Source: Rhynchopus euleeides (lineage: Eukaryota; Euglenozoa; Diplonemea; Diplonemida; Diplonemidae). Taken from it: a DNA stretch of 64,000 nt. Positions 10,232 through 21,483 of this stretch are shown piece by piece; position 1 is the first letter of the stretch, and each line of letters opens with the position of its first letter. The stretch is taken from contig OY723284.1 in NCBI GenBank assembly GCA_963210315.1, forward strand, positions 1,674,001-1,738,000. Reading direction: 5' to 3'. Below the pieces are notes generated by a model that was given only the letters and a program-made list of their open reading frames with translations, made no database searches and had not been told where the DNA came from. Position numbers and translations under genes: made by a program.

Positions 10232-11860
10232 CTGACTCGAAAACGGCGAGGTATCAGTCTTGACGCTGGAAAATTCCGTTCGGAAATACCAAACACATCC
10301 ACAGAAAGTGGAAGGAATGGGCGCCAAGATGATGCGAACGATTTTTGGGGGGAGGAGGGGGGGGACTGCCCTGTATCGTGATACCCGTGAGGGTAACCAA
10401 ATGCAGAACAGGGAGGCACAGGCGCACACACGAAGGCAGCACACAAGTGACAAGTGGCAGGATTACAAGTGGCAGGAAACAAGATTGCTGCTCAACCACG
10501 GTGTCCATCAGGAACCACGTCGCTGTGTAGTGCACTCCAGAGGGTTGCCCTCTGCACCACCTCATGCCGACACACCAAACGCCCTCCCTTCGAGGCGAGG
10601 ACACCGGGAGGGGAAGCCCGGGTCGGCGCCCTCCCTGAGGTCCTGCTGAGAATTGACGGTCTCGGGTTCAAAACCCGCTCAGGTGCTGCGTCGTCGACAC
10701 AGTGCCTGGGATCTGGTTGCGGCAGTCGACATCCCAAACAGGGCGCCCATACTCTGTGCCAAGTACACCCGGGCGAGGCTCCCCTCGGGGGAACACCGTC
10801 GGGAGATGTGCTCCGCGCCCGATTCTGGGTTGTCCGCGAGGTACTGTCGCATGGAGCCTGCGTGACAACATAGGTGGTGGTTCGATTCCCAGAACCTGGG
10901 GAGGATATCCTATGGGATAACCTCCACGGAATGTTACTTCTCCCGTTGGATGTCCTGCACCAATGTGGAACCCTGCAGAAGACACGCGAGAAACAGAGAG
11001 GGATATCCCACGGATATCCCGCTCTGTTACCTCTCTGTTCCCTCGGGTACTCCGAGAGAATGTCACCCCCCCTCGGCCTGGGCTTGTGACACTGGCTGGG
11101 CTGCCTCTTGTACAGATCGATGGAGTGAACGCGCTGGGTTACTGCGCCAGGTACTAGCTTCGGCAAACTGCGCAGAGTGGGTGGCCCTCCAGTTGTGCTG
11201 GGAAGAGGTGGAGGGGTCACCAACATTGTGAGGCGGCTCATTTTTCAGCATTACTGAGCGAAAAGTGTCACTGCGCTTTGTTCGGCACTTGCTTTGGTTT
11301 CTTTTTGCGTTGACGCTTCCACACTCACACTCCTGCTGATGATGGTGTCGTGAGTGAGGAGCACAAGGGCACGACTGGGTCCCGGGATGACCCCGGGATA
11401 TCCCGGGGCCATCCCGGGATTTCCCGGCCGGGCCCGCCCGAGATCCCGCCCGGGGGCAAACCGTGAAAAACTAATGACATCGGGTGGATCGCAAAGGGGA
11501 AGGGGGCAACGGCAGCGTGCAATATGCAATGTGCAAAACTCTCAAGTCATCTTACCACCCACCTACACCTGACCCCGGGGGGGTCCCGGGATGACCCCGG
11601 GATATCCCGGGGTCATCCCGGGATCCCGGCCGGGAAATCCCGGGAATCCCGGGAATCCCGGAATTTCCCGGAACCCGGCCGGGCCCGCCCGGGATCCCGC
11701 CCGGGGGGCAAACCGTGTTTTTTTCCGGGTCACCACAATTTGAAGTGCCGGGCAGGCAGTGCCGACAATGTTCTTTCGCCGGCAACTGCATTTTTTTCCG
11801 GAAAAATGTGTGTTCTTTGCGAGAATACGACACGTTGCGTTCGGAACAGTTCACCATAAA
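10232..11860. other. Repeat-rich non-coding stretch
   Basis: No supported gene. Short palindromes with GGATATCC occur at about 10905-11030. Two blocks rich in CCCGGG and GATATC palindromes end in GGGGGCAAACCGTG (11378-11470 and 11571-11718); they look like ends of one inverted-repeat family whose opposite end is at about 8942. The last ~140 bases flank the DIRS-like element. Confidence 0.5.
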
Positions 11861-12276
11861 ATCGTACTCCTTTCGCTTTATTATAGACACCCTGTCCAGC
11901 AACTGTGGGAGAACAGTTCCGGACTACTTTTTGTTGAGCGCACACTTGCTGTCTCAAGGCTGTGTTGAGGCCCTGTGAAGTGGCATGAGGTGCTAATCCA
12001 AAGCTTCAGTCGTACGATTTCCTTCGTTACTTCGCGACTTCGCTACGCTTCGTCGCTCGTAACTAGTAAAAATCGTACTCATTTCGCTTTATTATAGACA
12101 CCCTGTCCAGCAACTGTGGGAGAACAGTTCCGGACTACTTTTTGTTGAGCGCACACTGGGTTCCCTCAGGGACCGTGAATACGGCAACTTGACTGAACTG
12201 CAGGATGTCTTCCCCCAGGGGTATGAGCACCTTCACGCTGATGGCACGAACATTTATGGAACAACACTGGTGCAAT

Positions 12277-14006
12277 TTATACGCGCGGGCAGAGAGCTGC
12301 ATCCGCGACCCCTGAGGAGGAGACAAACGCGGCGACGACGGGGGGCGGGGGGAGGGGGGGTGCCCCGAGTCGTGCCTGGGATGCTGAGACCGGGGCGCCC
12401 CTGGTGAAGGGGTCAGCGGCCTGCACATGGGTGGGGACCCATTGGGGATCGAGCTGCAGGCGGCCCCAGTCTGCAATGGCAAAGATCCAGCGCAGAAGCT
12501 GGTTTGCGAAATGGTTGCGTGAGTGGCCCACCTTTACGCACGCGACGACACCCGAGTTGTCGATGTGGAGGGTGACTCGGTGTCCGGGGTGGAGACGCGC
12601 TGCGAGCAGCACCGCAGCAGCTGCCGCCAGCATCTCCTTGATGAAGATGTGCGGCTTCTCCACCGTCGCGAAAGGCGCACGCACGACCAAGTCGGGGGAG
12701 ACCACGGCCCAGACGCGCTGTGAGGCATCACACCACAGGGCGATTGCTGGGAGAGGCGGGGGCACGTCCACCCACGCGTTGATCTCCATGGCGGGGAGCT
12801 CCTCGACCACCTCGTGCACCACCGAGGGGGAGACCCGCACTTGGTCGTCCCATCCGAGGAGGGAGCTGCCCACCAGGCGGCTGATCCTGCGAATGCAGGA
12901 GAGCGTAGACCACATGTTGCATAGACGGTGCCCCGCGATGTGGCAGAAACGCAGTGCCCTCCCCGTGACAACACACAATTCCCGCGCTGACAGCGCGCCC
13001 GCCTTGAAACGCCCCAGTTCCGGGGAGACGAGGAATGCATTGACCCAGGCCTGGGAGGGGCGGTATGCATGGAGGGTGAGGTTGAAGTCGATGCCCAGAA
13101 CAGTGAACCTCCTGAGGGGGACCCCGGCCCCGTCCTCCACTTTGAACTCCGCTCCCACATGCGCAGCTCGCCGGCGCACGTCCGCATGGCGGGAGACGGC
13201 CTCGTCGGCGGTGTTGCCCAGCACAATGAGATTGTCAACCCACACGACACCCCTCTCCCAGGGAAGGATGACCGACGCTGCTCGATGCGCGATGGTGGGG
13301 GCCCAGCACCAGCCCATGCAGAGAGCTGTCAGCCAGTAGGTGCTGTAACGACCCCTCTCCGGTGCCAGCTTCATCCCGAAGAAAGGGCGCACGTCTGTCG
13401 CAAGCGGGATCTGGTAGAACCAGGATCGAAAATCCTCGAGGATGGCATGGTCTGCAGCCGCGATCCGAGTGGCGGCGACGATGATGTCCGGTAAACCCAT
13501 GGGCGGCGGGGGACGCATGCATTCGTTGAGCTTTATTGCATTCGTCACCAGACGCGAACCTCCCGAGGATTTTGCCACCGTGAACTGCGGGAGACACATT
13601 TGGATGGAGTCAGATGGGGGCTCGATGACCTCAGCTTGCCGGAGAGTCGGCACGTGCTTCAACATGTTCCTCGAGATGCTGTTCTTCGCGCCGTACGGGA
13701 GAGTGTCGGGGTGCACTGCGCACTGGGCCAGGAAACCTTCCTTTGACCGGATCACTTCGATGATGCCTAGTAGGATACCCCCGGTGTCCAGCTCCAGCAG
13801 CCTATCCAGGTTCACGCGGTTCTTGGTAATGGGGGCAAGAGGCGCGTCAGAGCGTGTGGAGGGGGGTGATATGAAACCGCTCTGCGTAGGGAGGCCCACC
13901 CGCAGCGATGCATCGTAAGGGAAGATGATGTCTGGGCGAAAATCTGTGCACTCCGGAGGTGATGGTTGGCTGTAGAAGGCAAAGGGGGAGAGACCCGGAA
14001 CCCCAC
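12277..14006 (-). CDS. Reverse transcriptase / RNase H of DIRS element 1
   Basis: The frame extends further upstream across the recombinase, but the conserved part begins near 14000. RT signature blocks are visible: FTVAKSSGGSRLVTNAIKLN, EDFRSWFYQIPL, ALCMGWCWAPTIAH and a VWVDNLIVLG palm segment. A DIRS-type RNase H follows (ALWCDASQRVWAVVSPD, IFIKEMLAAAAAVLL, LHIDNSGVVACVK, WVPTHVQAADPFTRG). The product would copy element RNA to cDNA and degrade the template. Part of a fossil element. Confidence 0.85.
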
Positions 14007-14849
14007 TCACTGCCACAGGTCGAGGGACGCTGAGACCCGGACTGCCTCGCGCGCTGGATGAGCCTTCGCCAGCGGGATGTAGTGGAGGAGGGACTCCACC
14101 GTCGCATGGCGGGATACTGACATCATCTCTGCGAGTGAATGGCCCTTCTGCATGAGGTGCATCAACGCGCCCCGCCGGAGCGAGTGGCCCGACAGCTGGG
14201 GGTCCACCCGGCGGAGGGCAGCCACCAACTTCTGCCGCGTCGTGGGGAACGCCGGCGCGTCTGGAGGAAGAGACCTGCAGCGGGTCTGGAGGAAGTCGAA
14301 GGCCTGCGGGGACAGAGCGACACCGGTTGTGCGGCCCAAACGAAAAGGGTCGGACTTTCCTCCCGACCAGTCGAAGCCCACGTACGAGTCCTCGAAGGAC
14401 AGGGCCCGCACGTCGAGCTTCAACAGGTCGCCGACGCGAGCTGCCGCCTTGAAGGCGACCTCCAAAGCGACGCGCACCACCGGTGACGACTCCCCGTCGA
14501 TGGCCTGTCGCACCGTGGCCAGGTCGGCGGGCACTGCCTGACGAGAGGGACGGAGCGCTCCAGACCTCTTGTAGGAGCGCTCCAAGTCCCGGAGCATGGG
14601 GGTAGGGTGCTCCAAGAACCCCGCGCGCTTTGCCCACGCCTTCAGGTTCTGCAGGTACTGCAGAAGGGCTGAGGGCTTGAGGCCATCCACCACCGACTTC
14701 TTGCTGAGCCAGAGGAGGATGGCCTCGTCGACCGCGAGGGGGTGCCCCGTCCACGCCTCCCACTGCACCCGGAAGTCCATCATTCGGCGAGCGACCGAGA
14801 TCTGGCCCCGCCAAGTCGATGGGGCCAGAGCACCCGATAGGGTTGACAT
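14007..14849 (-). CDS. Tyrosine recombinase of DIRS element 1
   Basis: A 280-residue frame starting MSTLSGALAPSTWRG. The N-terminal half is a SAM-like core-binding domain (LLQYLQNLKAWAKRAGF). The catalytic half has AARVGDLLKL around the first arginine and GHSLRRGALMHLMQKGHS followed by SRHATVESLLHYIP, the box II histidine-x-x-arginine and tyrosine region of the recombinase family. It would integrate the circular cDNA without generating target duplications. It lies upstream of the RT, which is unusual. Part of a fossil element. Confidence 0.85.
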   Translation of the reverse strand: MSTLSGALAPSTWRGQISVARRMMDFRVQWEAWTGHPLAVDEAILLWLSKKSVVDGLKPSALLQYLQNLKAWAKRAGFLEHPTPMLRDLERSYKRSGALRPSRQAVPADLATVRQAIDGESSPVVRVALEVAFKAAARVGDLLKLDVRALSFEDSYVGFDWSGGKSDPFRLGRTTGVALSPQAFDFLQTRCRSLPPDAPAFPTTRQKLVAALRRVDPQLSGHSLRRGALMHLMQKGHSLAEMMSVSRHATVESLLHYIPLAKAHPAREAVRVSASLDLWQ

Positions 14850-15040
14850 GGCGTGGTTGTAGACCTGCCTGACCTGGCCCGGAGAGGTGATCGACTCCTG
14901 GTGCCGCGGCCGACCCGGTGCTGGCTTTTTTGGAGATTTTTTCGTCGGCAGTGGAGGGTGTGTGGTGAGGTGGGTGTGTGGGAGGGGGGGGAGGGATGGG
15001 AGGGGGCGGGACGGGGCGGGGGGGCACAGGCTGGTGGGCC

Positions 15041-16535
15041 CTAGTTCCGGCGGTAGCCCCCCCGGGGGTGCCCGCGAAAATCCGGCTTCCTCTCGGTAAC
15101 CTCTCGGCGGGCCATCTTGGGAGGGGGGCCGGCGAAAACGGAGCGGTCAGACCGCTGCCGCTTGGGGCCCTGGCGGGGCTCGTGGCGGGGCTCGAGGGGG
15201 CCCGAGGCAGCCTGGAGGGCGGGGGCAGCGAACACGGGCTGTGTGTCCGCAGCGAAAAAAGCGGATTCCATCTTCCTCGCCCCTGCCGAGTCGCCCCCAG
15301 CGGCCCGTTCCAGCACAAAGAGCCTCATGAGCTCCCTGTGGGCCATGTCGCATAAAAATTTGTTCGCCTCCTCCAGTGTTCCGTGTGTCCCAATCTTGTT
15401 CGCCATCGCTTTCAGGTCCGACACACGGTGTGCGGCCTCGATGGACAAACTGGAACCACTGGAGGAGAGCGGACCGAACCGGACGTCCAGCCCGAGGAGG
15501 ACTGAAGCCCGCCTGTCCGCAGACATGGTGGCCCACAGAGAAGGCTCAAGGTCTGTGGCGAGAGCGCCGGGGGCGAGGGAGGACTGGGGAAGCGGGGCCG
15601 GGCTGGCGTGGGGAGGGGGGTGGCCCGCAGCGATGGCAGCCCAAGCCTGGTCTGCGCCAAAGCCTGCTGTGTTTGCCCAAGGTGCACCCCCAGACACAAA
15701 AGCCGGGTGGGGATCATGCTGAAGCGCGGCGACACCGGGGTGGTGTGCGGCCACAGCCGGTGCGTGGGGCGGGGGTGCACCGGCATGTGGAGCCTGCCCT
15801 GGAACGGGTGGCTGGGCGCTGGGGAGCGCTGGCGCTGGGTGGGGAGCATGTTGCAACGTGGGGATACCGGTATAGTGGTATGCCGACACAGCCGGAGCAG
15901 GGTGCGGGGGTGCACCGGCGTGCGGAGCCTGCCCTGGGATGGGCGGCTGAGCGGTGACAAACGCTGGGTGGGGAACATGCTGGAGCGTGGTGACACCGGG
16001 AGAGTGGTGTGCCGACACGGCCGGTGCCTGGGGCGGGGGCGCACCGACGTGTGGAGCCTGCCCTGGGGGGGGCGGCTGAGCTGCAGGAGCACCGGGGGCG
16101 GGCGCTGGGAGGGGAGCCTGCTGCAGCGTGTGGACACCGGGGGAGTGGTGAACCAACACGTAAGATGATGTGTGGGGGGGGGGCACCAGCATGTGCAAAC
16201 TGCCCGGGGGGGGGCTGCGCTGTCAAAGCACCGGGTGCTGGGTACAAGTTCTGGTGGTGGGGTGCATAGGCGTACACAGTGGGGTAAGCATGTGTGTTGT
16301 GCTGGGCCGGGCTCTGATGAGGGGCCCCCGTGGGCACGGGGTTGGCGGTTTGCGGCGGCGGAAGCTGCGATGGGGGAATCTGCGGGGGCTCCTGGGGTTC
16401 GACTGGTGTCACGGCCACAGGCTCAGCTGCGATGGCCTGGCCCGCGGCGGACTCCTCCTCAGACGGAGGCGGAGGCGGGGGTGTAGTCTGCGAGGCTTCC
16501 TTGGATTTTGGGGTCTTCTTCTTTCTTCCGGCCAT
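15041..16535 (-). CDS. gag-like region of DIRS element 1
   Basis: Starts MAGRKKKTPKSKEASQTTPP just inside the terminal repeat. A long Pro/Ala/His-rich section with several degenerate repeats (HHSPGV, PGQAPHVGAPPPQ) is followed by a helical part and a basic C-terminal tail (KRQRSDRSVFAG). That layout fits the poorly conserved first ORF of DIRS-like elements, which is presumed to form the nucleoprotein particle. No zinc knuckle is visible. Part of a fossil element; the region looks broken. Confidence 0.6.
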
Positions 16536-17232
16536 TGTTAAACTTGAGCGCACACTTGCTGTCTCAAGGCTGTGTTGAGGCCCTGTGAAGTGGCATGAGG
16601 TGCTAATCCAAAGCTTCAGTCGTACGATTTCCTTCGTTACTTCGCGACTTCGCTACGCTTCGTCGCTCGTAACTAGTAAAAAAAATCTTGAAAAAGTCGT
16701 AGTAGAAGACACTTTGCCCAGGTAATAACCCAAAGTGCCCAGATCCCAAAAAAATCCCGATTTCCGGAAATTTCCGTTTTTTTCCAAGTTTCGCACTCGC
16801 AACAAACATTTGCCCTTTGGCGTGCCCATTTTTGTCTCCGGCGTTCGTGGAAAGAACTGCGACATCCGAGTTCACCATAAAAAAAATCGGGCAAAAATTC
16901 CGAGTAGAAAGTGCCTGAGTGCCAGTGGCCAAAAAAATCTGAGTTATCTACACATATATGCAGCCATCCGGTTAAATAGTGCCCATTTCCAGGTTTTGGC
17001 CAATTATAAATAGTACAAATTTACCCACTTTTTTGGTCCAGGAGTTCCTTCACTCACACCGTTTTTTTGCCGCGGTTTCCCGTCTTCCCAGCTTCCGACG
17101 GTTGTTTGCGACCCCCTCCCGCCCTCCTCCCACACCATGAATCTAGAAAAAATCAAAAAGTCTGAACGGTCTTCATACCCAACACCTCCCCGGCACCACG
17201 AATCTAGTTCTAGTCGTGCAGCACCGATCACC

Positions 17233-17297
17233 AGGAGAACACGCAGGCTGTGCAGACTCAGGCTGCGCCTGAGTCTGCACAGCCTGCGTGTTCTCCT
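17233..17297. repeat. Near-perfect palindrome, 31-nt arms
   Basis: The arms 17233-17263 and 17267-17297 are exact reverse complements around a 3-nt loop. They contain GCAGACTCAGGC and its complement. The arms encode peptide on both sides (QTQAAPESAQPACSP and mirror), so it probably arose as an inverted duplication inside coding sequence. Confidence 0.9.
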
Positions 17298-18244
17298 CGT
17301 CACAATCAAAATCGCTGTCGTAGTCGGTGTCGTTGCCAACACCGAGTGGCCTCTCGTCATTTTCCCGAACGTACATTGCAAAGTGCACCTTCTGTGAGGG
17401 TCTTGCAGACGGGTTGTTGGTGGTGGTGCTGCGGCAGGACGTGGGAAGCAAAACAGGACGAGACATTTGCGCTGGATGGGCTGAAGGACCTCGCGGATCT
17501 CACCACGACCAAAAAGGTGAAGTGCAACACCTGCGGCGGGGAGGCCACTTCAAAGCTCGCTGCTTGCCTCTTCGCAGAAGTTCTCTTCGGGGTTGTCGAT
17601 CGCTTCGATAGTGCCGGCAAGAAGGTCAAGTCAAGAGGCAAGCAGCATCCCCAACGAGCTTGAGCTGTTGGAGGTGGTCCCCGGGGAGATCGCTAGCGCG
17701 GAGCCGACCACGGTGACGTACCGGCTGACAGCCTCGTTTAGTGCTGCGAAGGGGCCCGATCAGCAGTCCGCAAAGTACGAGTCGCAAGCCGCTCGGTTCC
17801 ATGGCAGTCACGTGCTGAAGTGGGTCGTGACAGGGACGACATTTCTGGCAGGTTGGGCCAGCTCCTGCGCGGGGTCAGGGAGGAAGGCACTCCCATGGAT
17901 GCCCCTTCCTGGCTAGGGCTGGCTCGTGTGCTTCGCCCTCTGGACTGTATCCAGCAGCTTGCTTGTCGCTACCCATCCACCCTCGGGCAGCTGGTGAAGA
18001 CGACACGGTCGGGCGTGGTGGTAGACTGTGACACGCAATGACCGTCGTTGCGAGGCACTGCAGCACAGCAGCAACAGCAGGCGGACATCCGGTGAGGGCA
18101 CGTGACGCACCTTCCTTCAGGTGTGCCCAGTACTCCCCTGCCACCTTTGCACTCCTTTTTGGCATTGTCTCGTCTCCGAGACTCCTGGTGGGTGATGCTA
18201 TGTCTCGGGACAATATGAAGGCAAAGGCAACTATTCCTGTAATA

Positions 18245-18589
18245 CCGTATACGTAAATATTTTGGAACGTAAATATTTTGGAACGTAAATATTACGGAAC
18301 GTAAATATTTTGGAACGCTGGCGGGTTGGCGTTCCAGATTTTTTTCGTTCCATAATATTTACAGGGCTTTCTGCGACTCGGGGACTTGGACCAGGTGATC
18401 GGACGGCATACAGAGTCCCTGACGGGACCTACTCGTGCACTTTTCGCGCGATTCCTGACGCAAGCCGTCCTCACCACCGAGTCCCCAACTGGCCCTGTAA
18501 ATATTATGGAACGTAAATATTATGGAACGGACCGGCCAAAAATGGGCCCGTTCCATAATATTTACGTTCCATAATATTTACGTATACGG
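18245..18589. mobile_element. 345-bp TA-targeting MITE with CCGTATACG ends
   Basis: Termini CCGTATACGTAAATATT and its complement, flanked by TA on both sides (18243-18244, 18590-18591). Each arm is built of tandem 15-bp units CGTAAATATTNNGGAA, four on the left and about two on the right, with a further inverted pair inside (near 18345-18372 and 18494-18516). The TA duplication places it with Tc1/mariner or Stowaway-like MITEs. It is nested in the 16941-18881 element. It has no coding capacity. Confidence 0.8.
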
Positions 18590-18916
18590 TATTCCCATTC
18601 TGGGATGGTGGGGAAGGGGTCGCCCCCCCCCTCTCCCTCTGGGGTTTTTCCCTTCAAAAACCGCATTCTCGCATTGTTTGAGTGCATCCGTACCTCATAC
18701 TTTTTCTCTCGCCAAAAATGGTGGAAAAAAATACATTACTCCTTGGACCACTGAAGGAAAAAGGTGGGTAAATTTATTTTCCCCCCTCTTGATAACTTTT
18801 GAGTAAATTTTTTCGGGATCCTGGATCCCTCAATAGTCAATAGTATTTAGCCTACCGGCTGCATATATGTGTAGATAACTCCTAAAGGGTTAAAAAGCGA
18901 GTAATATATATGGGTG

Positions 18917-20090
18917 CGTCCATAAACCCCCCCCCCCAAATACCGTAATCTAGGGATTTTTTCAGGTTTTCGCCCATTTCCGACCATCTACGCCCCTCTG
19001 TCACCCGCCAGACACCCACAAAACCCATACCGCACCTCCGGATGTGGTCTCAGAGGGCATTGGCACCCCCCAGTGGCCATTTTCTACGGATTTCCTGTCA
19101 TTTTTGACCCCTGCCAGCCACCTCGCATATATGGTAGTAGAGCCGGGAGGTTTCTTGGTACACGGTTTGAGAAGCTTGATGGCAAGGTCATCACACAAGA
19201 TGCCTTGCTGGCAGAGCCCAGCACTCTGGCCCACTCTAGCAACCTGCGACTTCGAACCAGAGTGACATGGAGGTGCAATGGATCTGTGCAGGTGGCGGCT
19301 GTCTCAGAGCCCCAGAGTCCCAAGTCGGGTAGGCTGGTGGTCGGTGACGACATTCTTCCTCGAAACACCAGAGAACCGAGTCGAGCCGGGTCAGGTCAGC
19401 AATGGGTTGCACCCCCCAGCTCGCCGACAGACAGACCGAGGCTGCCCTTATGCCGAGCCATTGGCAGGGTGGACCACGGGATGTGTACTATTGTGGAATA
19501 TCTTCTTCGGTAGGAGCATTGCAGGTCAACTTTCTTGGGCCTGCAGCAACCACCCCGATCACATGAAGCCCCCCGTTCCTCAACACGGTGGAACATGATG
19601 TGAGCCCTCTGTTCTTATCGCTGCATGTGGCCTGCCCCCGAAAGGGCCCTCGCCCGATTTGATTCCCCTGAGACCATCGTGGCCTCGGTGTACTGTTTCA
19701 AGAACAATACGAGAAGGGCCCTCTTGATGTGCCCCTGTACAGTGGCTGCTCGGTGACACTAAGCTGTGAAGATGATGCGGTGCTGACACCACACACACCG
19801 TTGTCTCCGAAAGGGGCCCAGGTCGCAATGATGAAATCAGCACTTGTTGCGCCACAAGGGGCCCCTTTGAGGCGGTTCTGCGGGGTGGCTGGCCAGGGGT
19901 CGAAAATGACAGGAAAACCGTAAAAAATGGCCACTGGGGGGTGCCAATGCCCTCTGAGACCACATCCGGAGGTGCGGTATGGGTTTTGTGGGTGTCTGGC
20001 GGGTGACAGAGGGGCGTAGATGGTCGGAAATGGGCGAAAACCTGAAAAAATCCCTAGATTACGGTATTTGGGGGGGGGGGTTTATGGACG
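18917..20090. mobile_element. Inverted-repeat element with 207-bp arms, CGTCCATAAACCC ends
   Basis: Left arm 18917-19123 and right arm 19884-20090 are near-identical reverse complements, starting CGTCCATAAACCCCCCC. The internal 760 bp has no recognised domain; short exon-like pieces (SEPQSPKSGRLVVGDDILPR) may be captured sequence. No target duplication is obvious. It is probably a non-autonomous DNA transposon. Confidence 0.75.
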
Positions 20091-20790
20091 AGGCCATATT
20101 ATTAGCGTTAAATACTGCGGCCTTAATTTACGACCAGGGGTCAGGACCCCGAGTGGGTGTATTTCACGAGCGAAGCGAGTGAAATACACCCAAACGAGGG
20201 GTCCTGACCCCTGGGAGTAGATTAACCCGCAGTATTTAAATCCAATACATGTTTTTATCGTACGTATCGAGGATTATGCAAGGCGGGTGGGCTGGGGCGG
20301 GTGGGGATGGGCTGCAGCAATTTTTCATCCTGCGGGTGGTCACGAGTGGGCGGCTGCAATCTGACATTTTTCACATTTTTTTTCGAGACAAAGAGATTTT
20401 GCCGAAAATTTTGGGTGGATTTTTCAGGTGGTCGGAATTCAACCCAAAGTCACCTGGCGGTGAAAAATCGCGGGATACGGCCGATCCACGGTCATTCCGT
20501 GGGTTTCTGGTCGAAAAAGTGCCTGTTTGGGAGGTGGCCCGAGAGGCCGACCGACCGGTCGGATTGGTCACCTTGTCATAACAGGCTCTGGGCTGTACTA
20601 CAAGTCCAGGTGCTCAGCAGCCACCTTCGGGGTGGGCACCATGTGGATCCCGAGGACGCTCTTGTGCCAGCCCCTCGACCCCCAGGGTGGTGGCGGAAAA
20701 TAAATGCGTAAAATAATCCAAAAATTATTTTACGCCGTAAATTAATCCAAAAATACTTCACGGGAGTTTAGGTGGGTTTTCTGTTTAGGG
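20091..20790. other. Non-coding stretch with hairpins
   Basis: Contains an inverted repeat at about 20118-20240 (GCGGCCTTAATTTACG and TAATTAAGG-like mirror; GGGTCAGGACCCCGAGTGGG and TGGGTGTATTTCAC mirrored around CGAGCGAAGCGAG). An AT-rich palindromic tract lies at 20695-20760. No gene is supported. Confidence 0.5.
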
Positions 20791-20798
20791 GCCTTACT

Positions 20799-21375
20799 CA
20801 GTGGTTACGCTCCGCATGCGGAACATGCGGATTTCCGTAGGGTTTTTTTTTGGCGAAATCCGTACGTACGGTTTCCACATGCGGATTTCCGCATGTGCCT
20901 GGGTAATTTTCCCCGCCTCCCCCTCCGAACGTCAACCAAGCGTCAAACCATATACACTGGGGCGACGCTAAACTAGCGTTACACCGGGTCGATGGTCGAC
21001 GTCGATGAGGTTTTGCAGGAACAGATGCTCACTACCGTGGCCTCCGGCGGCTGGGGGGCTCCGCCCCCCAGACCCCCCTGTAGTGTGCGTCTCGTACTCC
21101 GATCTCATAAGGTCAGGGAATCCAACCACTCCAGTAGTCTCAGGAGGACGCAGCCAATTCACACAGAATCTGTACGACCACAATGAACAGATGTTCACTA
21201 CCGTGGCCTCCGGTGGCTGGGGGCTCCGCCCCCCAGACCCCCCATGTAGCGTGTGCCCGCCTAGTGACCAAGTCCTGGGTGGGTGCCGTCCGCAATAATT
21301 TTCAACTGAAAAAAACGGCACGTGCGGTTTTCCGTATGTAATTGTTTTTGCGTTTCCAAAACTGCGTAACCACTG
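20799..21375. mobile_element. 577-bp hAT-type MITE with 8-bp TSD GCCTTACT
   Basis: Ends CAGTGGTTACGC and GCGTAACCACTG, fitting the hAT CAGNG consensus. Exact 8-bp duplications GCCTTACT lie at 20791-20798 and 21376-21383. Subterminal GCATGCGGA/TCCGCATGC motifs occur near the left end. The interior carries a pair of the dispersed hairpin repeat (21020-21243). It landed on the left terminus of the element at 21382-22748. It has no transposase and would need one in trans, for example a hAT protein such as that at 63539. Confidence 0.9.
21020..21243 (+). repeat. Dispersed hairpin repeat, paired copies
   Basis: Copies at 21020-21078 and 21186-21243 of the ACTACCGTGG / CTCCGGCGG / GGGGGGCTCCGCCCCCC module. 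The spacer contains the conserved linker AGGAGGACGCAGCCAATTC followed by ACAGAATCTGTACG. This pair sits inside a hAT-type MITE. Confidence 0.85.
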
Positions 21376-21483
21376 GCCTTACTGGGGGGGGGGCAAATAC
21401 AAGAGTATATGCAAATACAAGGGTATATGCTAATACAAGAGTACTCCAGAAATCGCGATTTTAAAAAGTTCACCGAGCAAATA

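Larger units (their letters stand above)
11861..16681 (-). mobile_element. DIRS-like tyrosine-recombinase retrotransposon, element 1
   Basis: A retrotransposon on the minus strand bounded by split direct repeats. Reading the element 5' to 3': repeat X (16681-16545), gag-like, YR and RT/RNase H regions, repeat Y (12157-12066), X again (12065-11948), then Y again (11947-11861). This A1-ORFs-B1-A2-B2 layout is the PAT/Ngaro/Kangaroo type of DIRS organisation. The repeat copies are almost identical, so the insertion is young. Recombinase and RT/RNase H regions are open. The gag-like region appears interrupted, so the copy is nearly whole with perhaps one or two breaks. Treated as a fossil. Confidence 0.85.
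16941..18881. mobile_element. Inverted-repeat DNA element with GAGTTATCTACAC ends
   Basis: The left end GAGTTATCTACACATATATG is mirrored at 18857-18881, and similarity continues inward (AATTTACCCAC and the GGACC/CCTTCA motifs near 17020-17055 match 18750-18775 inverted). A possible CT dinucleotide flanks each side. Inside are a 65-bp palindrome (17233-17297), exon-like fragments with no known domain between about 17450 and 18040 (TTVTYRLTASFSAAKGPDQQ), and a nested TA-MITE at 18245-18589. No transposase is recognised, so it is probably non-autonomous and carries host fragments. Confidence 0.65.

Noticed and set aside
10640-10910. tRNA or tRNA-derived SINE (B-box-like GGTTCGATTCC and CGGGTTCAAAACCCG)
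   Set aside because: No cloverleaf with paired acceptor and anticodon stems can be drawn; the motifs lie in simple hairpins.
12277-15318. 1013-aa single protein on the minus strand
   Set aside because: The upstream third overlaps the recombinase in another frame and has low-complexity composition; only the RT/RNase H part is conserved.
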